A DNA stretch of 11,883 nucleotides from Verrucomicrobiota bacterium (GTDB lineage: Bacteria; Verrucomicrobiota; Verrucomicrobiia; Chthoniobacterales; UBA10450): positions 1 through 11,883 of the forward strand of contig QHPM01000081.1 of assembly GCA_003219095.1 (NCBI GenBank), given 5' to 3'. The position numbers were made by a program, and so were the translations under genes. Below the pieces are notes generated by a model. The model had not been told where the DNA came from. It made no database searches and worked only from the letters and a program-made list of their open reading frames with translations. Every line of letters starts with the position of its first letter. Position 1 is the stretch's first letter. This document shows positions 1-6,521 of this stretch, piece by piece.

Positions 1-1212
1 AAAGTTGGCGCTGGCGATCACGCGATCGCCTGCGGCAAGGCCGTTCTTCACTTCGTATTGGTCGCCAATTTGTTCGCCTAACACGACAACGCGCGGCTCG
101 AGTTTGCCGCCCCCTTTATCGACAAATGCGATTTCGCGTGAGCCAGTCGGCATGACGGCGCTCGCCGGAACCGTCAGGCCTTCGCCCATATCCATTCCAA
201 GTTCGACGTTGGCATACATACCAGGTCGCAATTTGAAATCGGGATTGGGAATATCGATGCGCACCTTTGCCGTGCGTTTCGCTTCTTCGAGAAACGGATT
301 GATCACTGCCACGCGGCCTTCGAAGCGATCATTCGGAAAAGCGTTGCTTGTTACGGTGACCTGCTGACCCGTTTGCAACATCGACAACTCGCTTTCGTAG
401 AACTCCGCCCAAATCCAGACCACGGAGAGATCGGCAATGTCGATTAAGTGATCGCCGACTTTTACATTCACGCCCTGATGCGCGGGGACTTCTTGAACTA
501 TCCCGCGGAATGGCGAACGAAGCGTTAACGACTCATTCGGCTTTCGCGTCTGTTTGAGTTCCGCGATCTGCTCATCAGTAATGTTCCATTGCCGCAGCCG
601 GGATTCCGCTGCGCCGATCAAACGTTCCGGGGTCGCGCGCGCATCCTTCGATTTAGCTTCGTCGCGCATGCGAAGCAGCATGACGAGTTCACGCGAGGTG
701 GTGAGAAGGTCCGGGCTGTAGATCGACATCAGCGGCGTGTCTTTGTCGACGATCTGGCCGGGCGAGGGAACGAAGAGCTGTTGCACGTACCCATCAACCC
801 GCGCGACGAACGCCCAATGACGTTGCAAATCGGGCTCGACTGTTCCAACCGCGCGAATGGTGTGATGCAGGCGCGCGCGTGTTACCGTTGCATAGGTAAC
901 GCCGATTTGTTGCTGACGTTGTACCGGCACGAGGAATTCATGAACCGGTGAATCGGTGGGTGGGCGAGACGACGAGCCATGAGACTGCGCCGTTTCTCCC
1001 TTTCTCCCTTTCTCCGTTTCAGCCTTTTTCATCACCGGCACCAAGTCCATACCGCAAATCGGACACTTGCCCGGTTCTTCCGCATGCACCGAGGGATGCA
1101 TCGTACAGGTGTAATAATCTATACCGGGTGGCTTGGTGAATTTTGGTTTCGAACACGCCGGACTGATTAGGAGTAGCGCGAACGCAAACCATTTGAGTTT
1201 TTTCGATTTCAT
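1..1212 (-). CDS. CusB-like heavy-metal RND efflux adaptor (membrane fusion protein), C-terminus off the left edge
   Basis: I translated this frame directly: ATG at 1212-1210, open for 404 codons to base 1 with no stop. Residues 1-20 look like a lipoprotein signal (hydrophobic stretch, then S-P-A-C20; the lipobox is weak). Residues 33-60 form the small heavy-metal-binding domain found on many CusB-type adaptors, with Cys36, Met38, His39, Cys50, Cys53 and Met55 in a TCTMHP...CPICGM pattern. A charged, low-complexity linker (about 62-90) follows, then the barrel-sandwich/hairpin/beta-barrel fold of the HlyD/CusB family, including RSPFRGIVQEV and LRPGMYANVEL. Such adaptors link an inner-membrane RND pump to an outer-membrane channel and can bind the metal in the periplasm. 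The start overlaps the TolC-gene stop (ATGA), and AAGGAAG lies 5 nt upstream as ribosome site. Metal type (Cu/Ag) is inferred from the domain. A CusA-like permease should follow outside the window. Confidence 0.93.
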   Translation of the reverse strand, partial: MKSKKLKWFAFALLLISPACSKPKFTKPPGIDYYTCTMHPSVHAEEPGKCPICGMDLVPVMKKAETEKGRKGETAQSHGSSSRPPTDSPVHEFLVPVQRQQQIGVTYATVTRARLHHTIRAVGTVEPDLQRHWAFVARVDGYVQQLFVPSPGQIVDKDTPLMSIYSPDLLTTSRELVMLLRMRDEAKSKDARATPERLIGAAESRLRQWNITDEQIAELKQTRKPNESLTLRSPFRGIVQEVPAHQGVNVKVGDHLIDIADLSVVWIWAEFYESELSMLQTGQQVTVTSNAFPNDRFEGRVAVINPFLEEAKRTAKVRIDIPNPDFKLRPGMYANVELGMDMGEGLTVPASAVMPTGSREIAFVDKGGGKLEPRVVVLGEQIGDQYEVKNGLAAGDRVIASANF

Positions 1213-2510
1213 TTTGCTTCCTTTGATTTTGTTGACGGGAAAATCTTGAGATCAGCGCCGACGATTGCTTCGAGTTCGGCGAGCGCGACGCGATAGTCGG
1301 CGACGTGCTGCTGAGCCATCGCCTCTACATCACGGAGATTTCGTTGCGCGGTAATCCAGTCGAGAAAAGTCGCCTTTCCCGATTCGTAACTGAACTGATT
1401 CGCTTCAAACGCTTGTCGTGCTTGCGGCGCAAGTTTGTCGCGGAAAAGATCGACATGATGCTTTGCCGTATGGACTTTTTGCAGCGCGTCGCGCAACGCG
1501 CCGAGCGATTCAGCATTGGTTCGATCAAATCCCTGTTCTTCTGCGGCAAGGTTCTCCTTCGCCTCGCGAATGGCCGCGGAATATTTCCCGGGATTTACCC
1601 ACGGAACCGTAAATGAAACTCCGGCGTCGATCTCGCTCGCAGCCTGTCGTGCATCGTTGTAGCGCTGCGCCTGAACGGTGACAGCCGGATCGGGAATCCA
1701 ATTGCGACGCGCCAGATCCAGACGCGATTTTTCGATGTCGATCTTTGCCTGAGCCGCCTTGATTTCCGGGCGATTTCCGATCATTCGCGCTCGTGTTTCG
1801 CCCATCGATAACTCGGCTGGCCCGATACTGGCGTCTTCGGGTTGGCCGAGGGGCGCGAATGCATCGCGATTCATCAACACATTCAGCTGCGATTGCTCTG
1901 CCGAAATATTCCGAATGGTGTCCTGCTCGGATTCGAGCAGCTTGCTCGCTTCGAGTTCCGACGCGAGCGCATCGGCAGCGCTCGCTTTGCCGGTTTCATA
2001 ACGGGATCGGCTGACTTCGGCGAGTTGGCGGAGCGATGTCAGATTGCGCCGATTCAATTCTAACTGCGCATAGGCATTGACTAATCGGAAATAAGACGCG
2101 CGCGCTTTTGCGACAACGTCGAGCTGTTCGCGTCGCGCTTGCTCGAATGCGACGACCGCGTCTGCCGTGGCGATCCGCGCACGAGTAAGATTCTTTCCCG
2201 TAATTGGGATGATCTGCTCGACCGAAACAATTTGGTCGGTAAACGAATTCGGGGCGACATCAACAAATCGCGCGGCGCGCGAATTGCCGCTGACCTTGAG
2301 GTCGTCCCAAGCCGCTTGCTGCGTCACGCGCTCCTTCGCCGCTGCCCATTTTCGCAACGCCTGCTGAATCGCGGGATTACGATCCAGAACAGTGCGTGTG
2401 ACTTCGCTCAGCGAAACGCGCGCAGGTGCATTCCGAATGTCGCCGGGCGATTGCTCAGCATTAACGGATAAACTTGTTAGGAGTAATAATAAAAGAGTGA
2501 GTGTTTTCAT
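1209..2510 (-). CDS. TolC-family outer-membrane efflux protein (CusC-like)
   Basis: 433 residues, a normal length for the outer membrane efflux protein family. Residues 1-18 are a clear Sec signal peptide (Leu-rich core, cleavage expected after V-N-A18). The rest has the two Gln/Ala-rich helical repeats of this family; for example, residues about 145-210 contain YAQLELNRRNL and SRYETGKASAADAL, and the second repeat contains SYESGKATFLDWITAQRNL. The equivalent trimer forms a beta-barrel with a periplasmic tunnel that receives substrate from the RND pump and adaptor. The stop overlaps the start of the CusB-like adaptor (ATGA), implying one operon and coupled translation. The start at ATG 2510 has only a weak ribosome site (UGGA), which lies inside a possible hairpin with the upstream gene's stop codon. 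It is the only outer-membrane component in the window and may also serve the second RND system. Metal specificity is inferred from the neighbour only. Confidence 0.93.
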   Translation of the reverse strand: MKTLTLLLLLLTSLSVNAEQSPGDIRNAPARVSLSEVTRTVLDRNPAIQQALRKWAAAKERVTQQAAWDDLKVSGNSRAARFVDVAPNSFTDQIVSVEQIIPITGKNLTRARIATADAVVAFEQARREQLDVVAKARASYFRLVNAYAQLELNRRNLTSLRQLAEVSRSRYETGKASAADALASELEASKLLESEQDTIRNISAEQSQLNVLMNRDAFAPLGQPEDASIGPAELSMGETRARMIGNRPEIKAAQAKIDIEKSRLDLARRNWIPDPAVTVQAQRYNDARQAASEIDAGVSFTVPWVNPGKYSAAIREAKENLAAEEQGFDRTNAESLGALRDALQKVHTAKHHVDLFRDKLAPQARQAFEANQFSYESGKATFLDWITAQRNLRDVEAMAQQHVADYRVALAELEAIVGADLKIFPSTKSKEAK

Positions 2511-2584
2511 TGATCCAGGACTGCGATTGAAGACCAGGCATGCCGATGAATGGGCACACCTCCGGCGTCAGCGTCCTTGGATCA
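2511..2584 (-). promoter_or_regulatory. inverted repeat joining the stop of the Cys-rich gene to the start of the TolC gene
   Basis: In the mRNA, 5' UGAUCCAAGGAC (2584-2573, beginning with the UGA stop of the Cys-rich gene) can pair with GUCCUGGAUCA (2521-2511, ending right at the TolC-gene AUG). The stem is 11 bp with one bulged A and a 51-nt loop. It would bury the only Shine-Dalgarno-like bases of the TolC gene. A ribosome ending on the first gene would open it, which suggests translational coupling. The pairing is seen directly; the function is inferred. Confidence 0.45.
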
Positions 2585-2932
2585 GATGAGAAACGTGCAG
2601 AGAAGCGCCAGCCGTGGCGCTGAACTGGCAACGCAAATCGCCGATGAATGAGGCGAGATTTGGATCGAGCGAAATTCGACGACTGAGTCCGTCAGGCAGG
2701 GAGCAACGACCGCAATCAGCTGGTTACTCGAACCGCCATCCTTGGCGAGCGGCGGCGAAGGCACATTATGATTCTTCTGCGAATCGAGGCAGCAGCTTTT
2801 ATTTGCACAGGATCCTGGCAGGCACGCCTTGCCGATCGGCGCGCTTGCTACTGGGCAGCTACTTGCAGGCAAGCGCATGGCGCTGGTGAAGAGCGCGGTT
2901 AACAAAAATGCCGCAAGTGTTACCTGCCTCAC
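2582..2932 (-). CDS. small exported Cys-rich protein ahead of the metal efflux genes
   Basis: 116 residues from GTG 2932. Residues 2-18 are a hydrophobic signal peptide; starting at the only internal ATG (codon 19) would remove it, so GTG is preferred. The mature part has eight Cys (26, 37, 42, 47, 48, 79, 100, 112), five of them clustered in residues 26-48 (CPVASAPIGKAC, then CANKSCC). The middle is Pro/Ser-rich and the end is a hydrophobic segment, ALLCTFLI. It lies 71 bp upstream of the TolC-like gene on the same strand. From memory, small proteins with a similar Cys cluster and an LI-ending tail occur upstream of CusC/CusB/CusA-type genes in Verrucomicrobiota; I could not check this. A periplasmic copper- or silver-binding role is inferred from the Cys cluster and context. 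A spurious frame is possible but unlikely, given the signal peptide and the dense Cys motif. Confidence 0.7.
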   Translation of the reverse strand: MRQVTLAAFLLTALFTSAMRLPASSCPVASAPIGKACLPGSCANKSCCLDSQKNHNVPSPPLAKDGGSSNQLIAVVAPCLTDSVVEFRSIQISPHSSAICVASSAPRLALLCTFLI

Positions 2933-2942
2933 GATGGAACTA

Positions 2943-2948
2943 CTTATA
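2943..2948 (-). promoter_or_regulatory. possible extended -10 promoter for the Cys-rich gene
   Basis: On the minus strand the sequence TGCTATAAG (TG-n-TATAAG) fits an extended -10 element. The matching -35 (TAGATC, 17 bp upstream) is poor. The -10 ends only about 10 nt before the GTG start at 2932, so a transcript from here would be almost leaderless. This is the only promoter-like signal I see for the metal operon. Confidence 0.35.
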
Positions 2949-3026
2949 GCACAAGCTTTGCGCGCGATCTAATCGCTAGTTCTAAACCTAATCGTTCCTG
3001 AATCTCGGTTACGAGCACGAATCGGT

Positions 3027-3130
3027 GGAAAACGTCGAACTGAACGCCCAACACGGAACGTCCAATTCAGAGGTCCGACTCTGCAGTTCGATGTTCAGCG
3101 TTCGACGTTGGATGTTCGACGTTTTCTTCC
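3027..3130. repeat. foldback array of degenerate 7-nt repeats next to tRNA-Asp
   Basis: The right arm holds five head-to-tail 7-mers at 3089-3123: CGATGTT, CAGCGTT, CGACGTT, GGATGTT, CGACGTT. The left arm (3031-3070) carries the same type of unit on the other strand: AACGTCG, a 5-nt AACTG, AACGCCC, AACACGG, AACGTCC, AATTCAG. The two arms face each other across CAGAG-GTCCGA-CTCTG (3068-3083), so the whole 104 nt can fold into an imperfect hairpin of about 46 bp. It begins 12 bp beyond the 3' end of the tRNA gene. A second, single-armed array lies at 8518-8555. Confidence 0.75.
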
Positions 3131-3141
3131 GCTGGAAACTC

Positions 3142-3215
3142 CGGAGCCTACGGGGCTCGAACCCGCAACCTCTGCCGTGACAGGGCAGCGCTCTAACCAA
3201 TTGAGCTAAGGCTCC
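3142..3215 (-). tRNA. tRNA-Asp (anticodon GUC)
   Basis: The 74-nt minus-strand sequence folds as a full cloverleaf. The acceptor stem GGAGCCT (3215-3209) pairs perfectly with AGGCTCC (3149-3143). The D-stem is GCTC/GAGC, the anticodon stem CTGCC/GGCAG with loop CTGTCAC giving anticodon GTC, and the T-stem GCGGG/CCCGT (closing with a G-U pair) with loop TTCGAGC. Base 73 is G, the expected discriminator and identity base for tRNA-Asp. The 3' CCA is not encoded (GAG follows), so it must be added after transcription. The gene stands alone between the two efflux operons. Confidence 0.96.
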
Positions 3216-3230
3216 TCAAAGAAGCGACAG

Positions 3231-3259
3231 AGTTTAGGGTTGATGCGTGACTGCTTCAA
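3231..3259 (-). promoter_or_regulatory. sigma70-type promoter for tRNA-Asp
   Basis: TTGAAG (3259-3254) and TAAACT (3236-3231) are separated by 17 bp on the minus strand; each matches the consensus at 4 of 6 positions. The start of transcription would fall near 3224, about 9 nt before the tRNA 5' end, a fitting distance. It lies downstream of the RND permease stop, so the tRNA can be transcribed on its own. Confidence 0.5.
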
Positions 3260-3283
3260 CCCGATTTGGCTTCTCCCGTGGAA

Positions 3284-3302
3284 CCGGGATCGGCGATCCC
3301 GG
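3284..3302. repeat. perfect GC-rich hairpin after the RND permease gene
   Basis: CCGGGATC-GGC-GATCCCGG is a perfect 8-bp stem with a 3-nt loop, 25 bp beyond the permease stop and upstream of the tRNA promoter. No T-run follows on either strand, so it is not a classical Rho-independent terminator. It could mark a transcript end or be another dispersed palindrome like those in the other spacers. Confidence 0.55.
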
Positions 3303-3326
3303 CTACAGGCAAGCGCGTGTGCGGCG

Positions 3327-6300
3327 TCAGCCTTGCTTCCAGCCGTTGCCATTCCCATCGCGGGCCATGGCGAACTCAGGTGTAAGGTCAGTATCTACCG
3401 GTTCTTCCTCACCTTCGGCCAATGATTTCTCGTGATGTTCCTTGGCGATGAGCATGTAGAGCGAGGGCACAATGAAAAGGGTGAAGATCGTTCCAATAGT
3501 CATTCCCCCGACGAGCACCAGACCGATGGAGTTTCGGGCGGCTGCGCCCGCGCCCGTGACCAGCGTCAACGGAAAATGGCCTGCCACTGTCGCGACGCTC
3601 GTCATCATGATCGGGCGTAAACGAATGCGCGCGGCCTGGGCGACGGCTGCGAGCTTCTCGTGTCCTTGGCGTTGGAGCTCGTTCGCGAACTGAACAATGA
3701 GGATCCCATTTTTCGAAACCAGACCGACTAGGGTGACGAGCCCAACCTGAGAGTAGATGTTGAATGACGTCGTCCAGCCATCGGTAAAAAACTTTCCGAA
3801 CGGCATCTTTAGAAACATGAATAGCCCGGCGCCGAAAAGTGCGAGCGGAACGGATCCCAACAAGATGATAAATGGATCGCGGAAACTGTTGAACTGGGCT
3901 GCGAGCACAAGAAAAATGAGCACGATCGCGAGCCCAAAAACCGTGCCGAACTTGCTGCCTTCAAGTCTGAGCTGGCGCGATCCGCCCGTATAATCAATGA
4001 CATAACCGGCGGGCAGAACTTTGTGGGCTTCATCCTCCAGAAACTTTAAAGCGGTGTCGACCGAACTTGCCGGCACGCCACTAATGGTCACGGCATTGAG
4101 CTGCTGCATGCGGTTGAGCGAACGCGCCACGGTTGTGTGCTTAAGCGATGCAACTGTACTAAGCGGTATAAGCTGGCTGTTCGGACCTGTTACGTAAATA
4201 TTCTGCAATTGCTCGGGATTCAAACGGTCGATTCGTTTGACCTGCGGGATCACTTTGTAACTCAGGCCCTCCATATTGAATCGATTCACAAAATTACCGC
4301 CGATGCTGGCGGAAAGGTCGGCCCCCACCTGTTGCATATCGAGACCCAGGGCCGACACTTTGTCGTGATCGAAAGCGATCTGCGCCTGCGGCTGATCGAT
4401 TTTGGTATCGATGTCACCAAATTGAAAAACATGGGCCTGCATCGCTTTCAGAAAGATTTGTTTCGCTAACTCCAGAATGCGTTCCTGGCTGGCGGTGGAA
4501 GCGATGACAAAGCTGACCGGAAAATTATCGCTGCCAGGAAGCGCTTCGGGCATGATCGGGAACATTTGGATGCCCGGAATGGCGGCTAATTTTTGCTGCA
4601 CGATCGGCAGATACTCTTTTGTCGGCGTTTTGCGCGTGCCCCACGGCTTCAACACCATCCCACCAAACCCGCCACTGGGATTTGTGATCTGAAAAGTAAA
4701 TCGCGTATCGGGTATATCCTGGAAAACTTTGCCGTCGGCATCGGCAACTCCCTGATCCTCCTTCGGTGCCAATTCTTTCGTCGCCACTTTCGGGATTGCC
4801 GCAAACATCAAAATGGTGAGGAGGGAGATGCCGGCCCAGATCACATAAACAGCCGGACGCGCTTGCAACGTTCGATCGAGGTGACTGCCGTACCAATTGC
4901 GGAACCGGTAGAAGGTGCGATTAACCAATCCGCTGAATCCGCTATCGGTATGCTCGGCCCGCAATAAATGCGCCGACATCATGGGCGACAAGACCAGGGC
5001 GACGACGCCGGAAATAAAAACTGCGCCGGCCAGGGTGAGCGCGAATTCGCGGAAAAGCGCGCCGGTCAATCCGCCTTGCAATGCAATCGGGGTATAAACA
5101 GCGGCCAGCGTAATGGTCATCGCGATAATCGGGGCGACGAGTTCGCGCGCTCCTACCAGCGCCGCGTTCATGCGCGACAAGCCTTCGCGCATGTGCCGTT
5201 CGACGTTCTCAACAACGACAATCGCATCGTCCACGACCAACCCGACTGACAGCACAATCGCGAGCAGCGTGAGCAGGTTGAGGGTGAAACCGAATAACTG
5301 CATCAAGAACAACGCGCCGATGAGTGAGATCGGAATCGCGACAATCGGGACGAGAACCGACCGGAATGATCCGAGGAAGAGGAAGATCACCAACATGACG
5401 ATGAGCAATGTGTCGATCAAAGTTTTTACAACCTCGTGGATGGCGTCGTTGATGTAGGCGGTGGCGTCGTAGGCCATCTCGGCGGTCATGCCAGTTGGGA
5501 GTTCCTTTTTGATCTGGTCCAATTCAACGCGGACCCGCTTGATTACATCGACCGAGTTTGCATTTGGCAGAACCCAAATGCCCATGAAGACGGCCTTTTG
5601 TCCGGAGAAGCGCACCTCGGTGTTGTAGTCTTCCGCGCCCAGAACAACGTCCGCGATATCGCCCAGCCTGAGGAGGGTGCCTTTGTCCTGACGGACGACG
5701 AGTTGCTTGAACTGATCCGTGGTATGCAAATCCGTGTTCGCGGTCAGATTTACCTGAAGCAGCGAACCTTTGGTGCTGCCAACCGCGGCCAAGTAATTGT
5801 TTCGAGAAAGGGCATCCCGGACATCGGCCGGGCTGATATTCAACGCCGCCATTCGTTCAGGCTTCATCCAGATACGCATGGCGAAAGTGCGGCCGCCAAG
5901 GATGTCCGCCTTTTGCACGCCGCCGACCGCTGTCAGCCGGGGTTGAACGAGACGAACCATATAATCGGTCACCTCGTTAGGCTCCAGAATATTGGAAGTG
6001 AAACTCAGATACGCAGAAGCAAATTGGGAGTCAGCCGCTTGAATTGCGATTACTGGAATTTCGGCTTCAGGCGGCAGATCGCGCCGAATCGCATCGACTT
6101 TTGAGCTGATGTCGGAAAGAGCCTTGTTCGCGTCATAGTTTAATTTCAGACGCGCGGTGATCGTCGATACGCCCTGCTGACTTTGCGATTGGATGTAATC
6201 GATCCCGTCCGTCGCCGCGATCGCGCGCTCCAGCGGCGTAGTAATAAATCCGCGAACCAGTTCCGCGTCCGCACCAACGTAAACCGTTGTCACCGTGATC

Positions 6301-6434
6301 GCGGCGATGTCGCTGCGGGGGTATTGGCGGACGTTGATCGTCTTCATCGCCTGCAAACCGGCGATGAGAATGACGAAGCTTACCACCATCGCCAGCACCG
6401 GGCGTTTGATGAAAAGATCGGTGAACGATTTCAT
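3327..6434 (-). CDS. RND multidrug efflux permease (AcrB/MexK-like, HAE-1 type)
   Basis: 1035 residues, close to family length. The N-terminus MKSFTDLFIKRPVLAMVV starts the first membrane helix. After the first porter half comes the central helix bundle with the proton-relay pair Asp402-Asp403 (GLVVDDAIVVVENVERH, equal to AcrB D407/D408). The second bundle has the matching Lys (GLVSKNGILIVQFANEL, like AcrB K940). It is an inner-membrane trimer that exports drugs or other amphiphiles using the proton gradient; a metal type is unlikely because the drug-type relay motif is present. One oddity is visible: after LAPKEDQG (555-562) only about 10 residues precede FQDIPDT, whereas relatives I recall have roughly 20 more there (first strand/helix of the PC1 porter subdomain), with the frame kept. 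The tail after about 1000 is charged and variable. The adaptor gene lies 87 bp upstream; there is no clear ribosome site before ATG 6434. The substrate is unknown. Confidence 0.95.
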   Translation of the reverse strand: MKSFTDLFIKRPVLAMVVSFVILIAGLQAMKTINVRQYPRSDIAAITVTTVYVGADAELVRGFITTPLERAIAATDGIDYIQSQSQQGVSTITARLKLNYDANKALSDISSKVDAIRRDLPPEAEIPVIAIQAADSQFASAYLSFTSNILEPNEVTDYMVRLVQPRLTAVGGVQKADILGGRTFAMRIWMKPERMAALNISPADVRDALSRNNYLAAVGSTKGSLLQVNLTANTDLHTTDQFKQLVVRQDKGTLLRLGDIADVVLGAEDYNTEVRFSGQKAVFMGIWVLPNANSVDVIKRVRVELDQIKKELPTGMTAEMAYDATAYINDAIHEVVKTLIDTLLIVMLVIFLFLGSFRSVLVPIVAIPISLIGALFLMQLFGFTLNLLTLLAIVLSVGLVVDDAIVVVENVERHMREGLSRMNAALVGARELVAPIIAMTITLAAVYTPIALQGGLTGALFREFALTLAGAVFISGVVALVLSPMMSAHLLRAEHTDSGFSGLVNRTFYRFRNWYGSHLDRTLQARPAVYVIWAGISLLTILMFAAIPKVATKELAPKEDQGVADADGKVFQDIPDTRFTFQITNPSGGFGGMVLKPWGTRKTPTKEYLPIVQQKLAAIPGIQMFPIMPEALPGSDNFPVSFVIASTASQERILELAKQIFLKAMQAHVFQFGDIDTKIDQPQAQIAFDHDKVSALGLDMQQVGADLSASIGGNFVNRFNMEGLSYKVIPQVKRIDRLNPEQLQNIYVTGPNSQLIPLSTVASLKHTTVARSLNRMQQLNAVTISGVPASSVDTALKFLEDEAHKVLPAGYVIDYTGGSRQLRLEGSKFGTVFGLAIVLIFLVLAAQFNSFRDPFIILLGSVPLALFGAGLFMFLKMPFGKFFTDGWTTSFNIYSQVGLVTLVGLVSKNGILIVQFANELQRQGHEKLAAVAQAARIRLRPIMMTSVATVAGHFPLTLVTGAGAAARNSIGLVLVGGMTIGTIFTLFIVPSLYMLIAKEHHEKSLAEGEEEPVDTDLTPEFAMARDGNGNGWKQG

Positions 6435-6442
6435 ATCAGAAA

Positions 6443-6503
6443 GTGGGAGGGGCCTTTGTGCCGCGACCTAACAAATTGATCGGGACACTGAGGTCCCTCC
6501 CAC
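6443..6503. repeat. inverted repeat in the adaptor-permease spacer
   Basis: Two 26-nt arms, 6443-6468 and 6478-6503, face each other across a 9-nt loop. The outer parts are best: GTGGGAGGG pairs exactly with CCCTCCCAC, and overall about 19 of 26 positions match. It fills most of the 87-bp gap inside the tetR-adaptor-permease operon and would form a strong mRNA hairpin between the two genes. It could protect the upstream mRNA or lower permease output. The repeat is seen directly; the role is inferred. Confidence 0.7.
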
Positions 6504-6521
6504 GTTGATGTTGATCTTTCA

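Noticed and set aside
589..951. Plus-strand frames over 1-1212 (for example 5-367 and 589-951)
   Set aside because: The minus strand here is a continuous, clearly conserved CusB-like adaptor that reaches the window edge; the plus-strand frames are its shadows.
2507..2550. Small frame beginning GTG near 2545 (VCPFIGMPGL...) overlapping the TolC start
   Set aside because: The CPxxGM resemblance to the metal-binding domain is slight, the ribosome-site spacing is wrong and the frame runs antiphase into the TolC gene.
2507..2584. UGA read-through or selenocysteine extension of the Cys-rich protein
   Set aside because: The frame after UGA is open only 25 codons, the extension shows no Cys-like or conserved motif, and no bacterial SECIS-type hairpin is seen at the proper distance; kept only as a hint of coupling.
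3009..3200. 63-codon minus-strand frame over the tRNA and repeat
   Set aside because: It translates tRNA-Asp and the 7-nt repeats; repetitive peptides of this kind are artefacts of the array.
3284..3302. Rho-independent terminator for the RND operon
   Set aside because: The stem is good but no T-run follows on either strand, so it is listed only as a palindrome.
5436..6104. Long plus-strand frame of 222 codons inside the RND permease region
   Set aside because: It is antisense to a well-conserved permease segment (first porter half) and has no recognisable domain, ribosome site or promoter; it is a shadow of GC-rich coding DNA.
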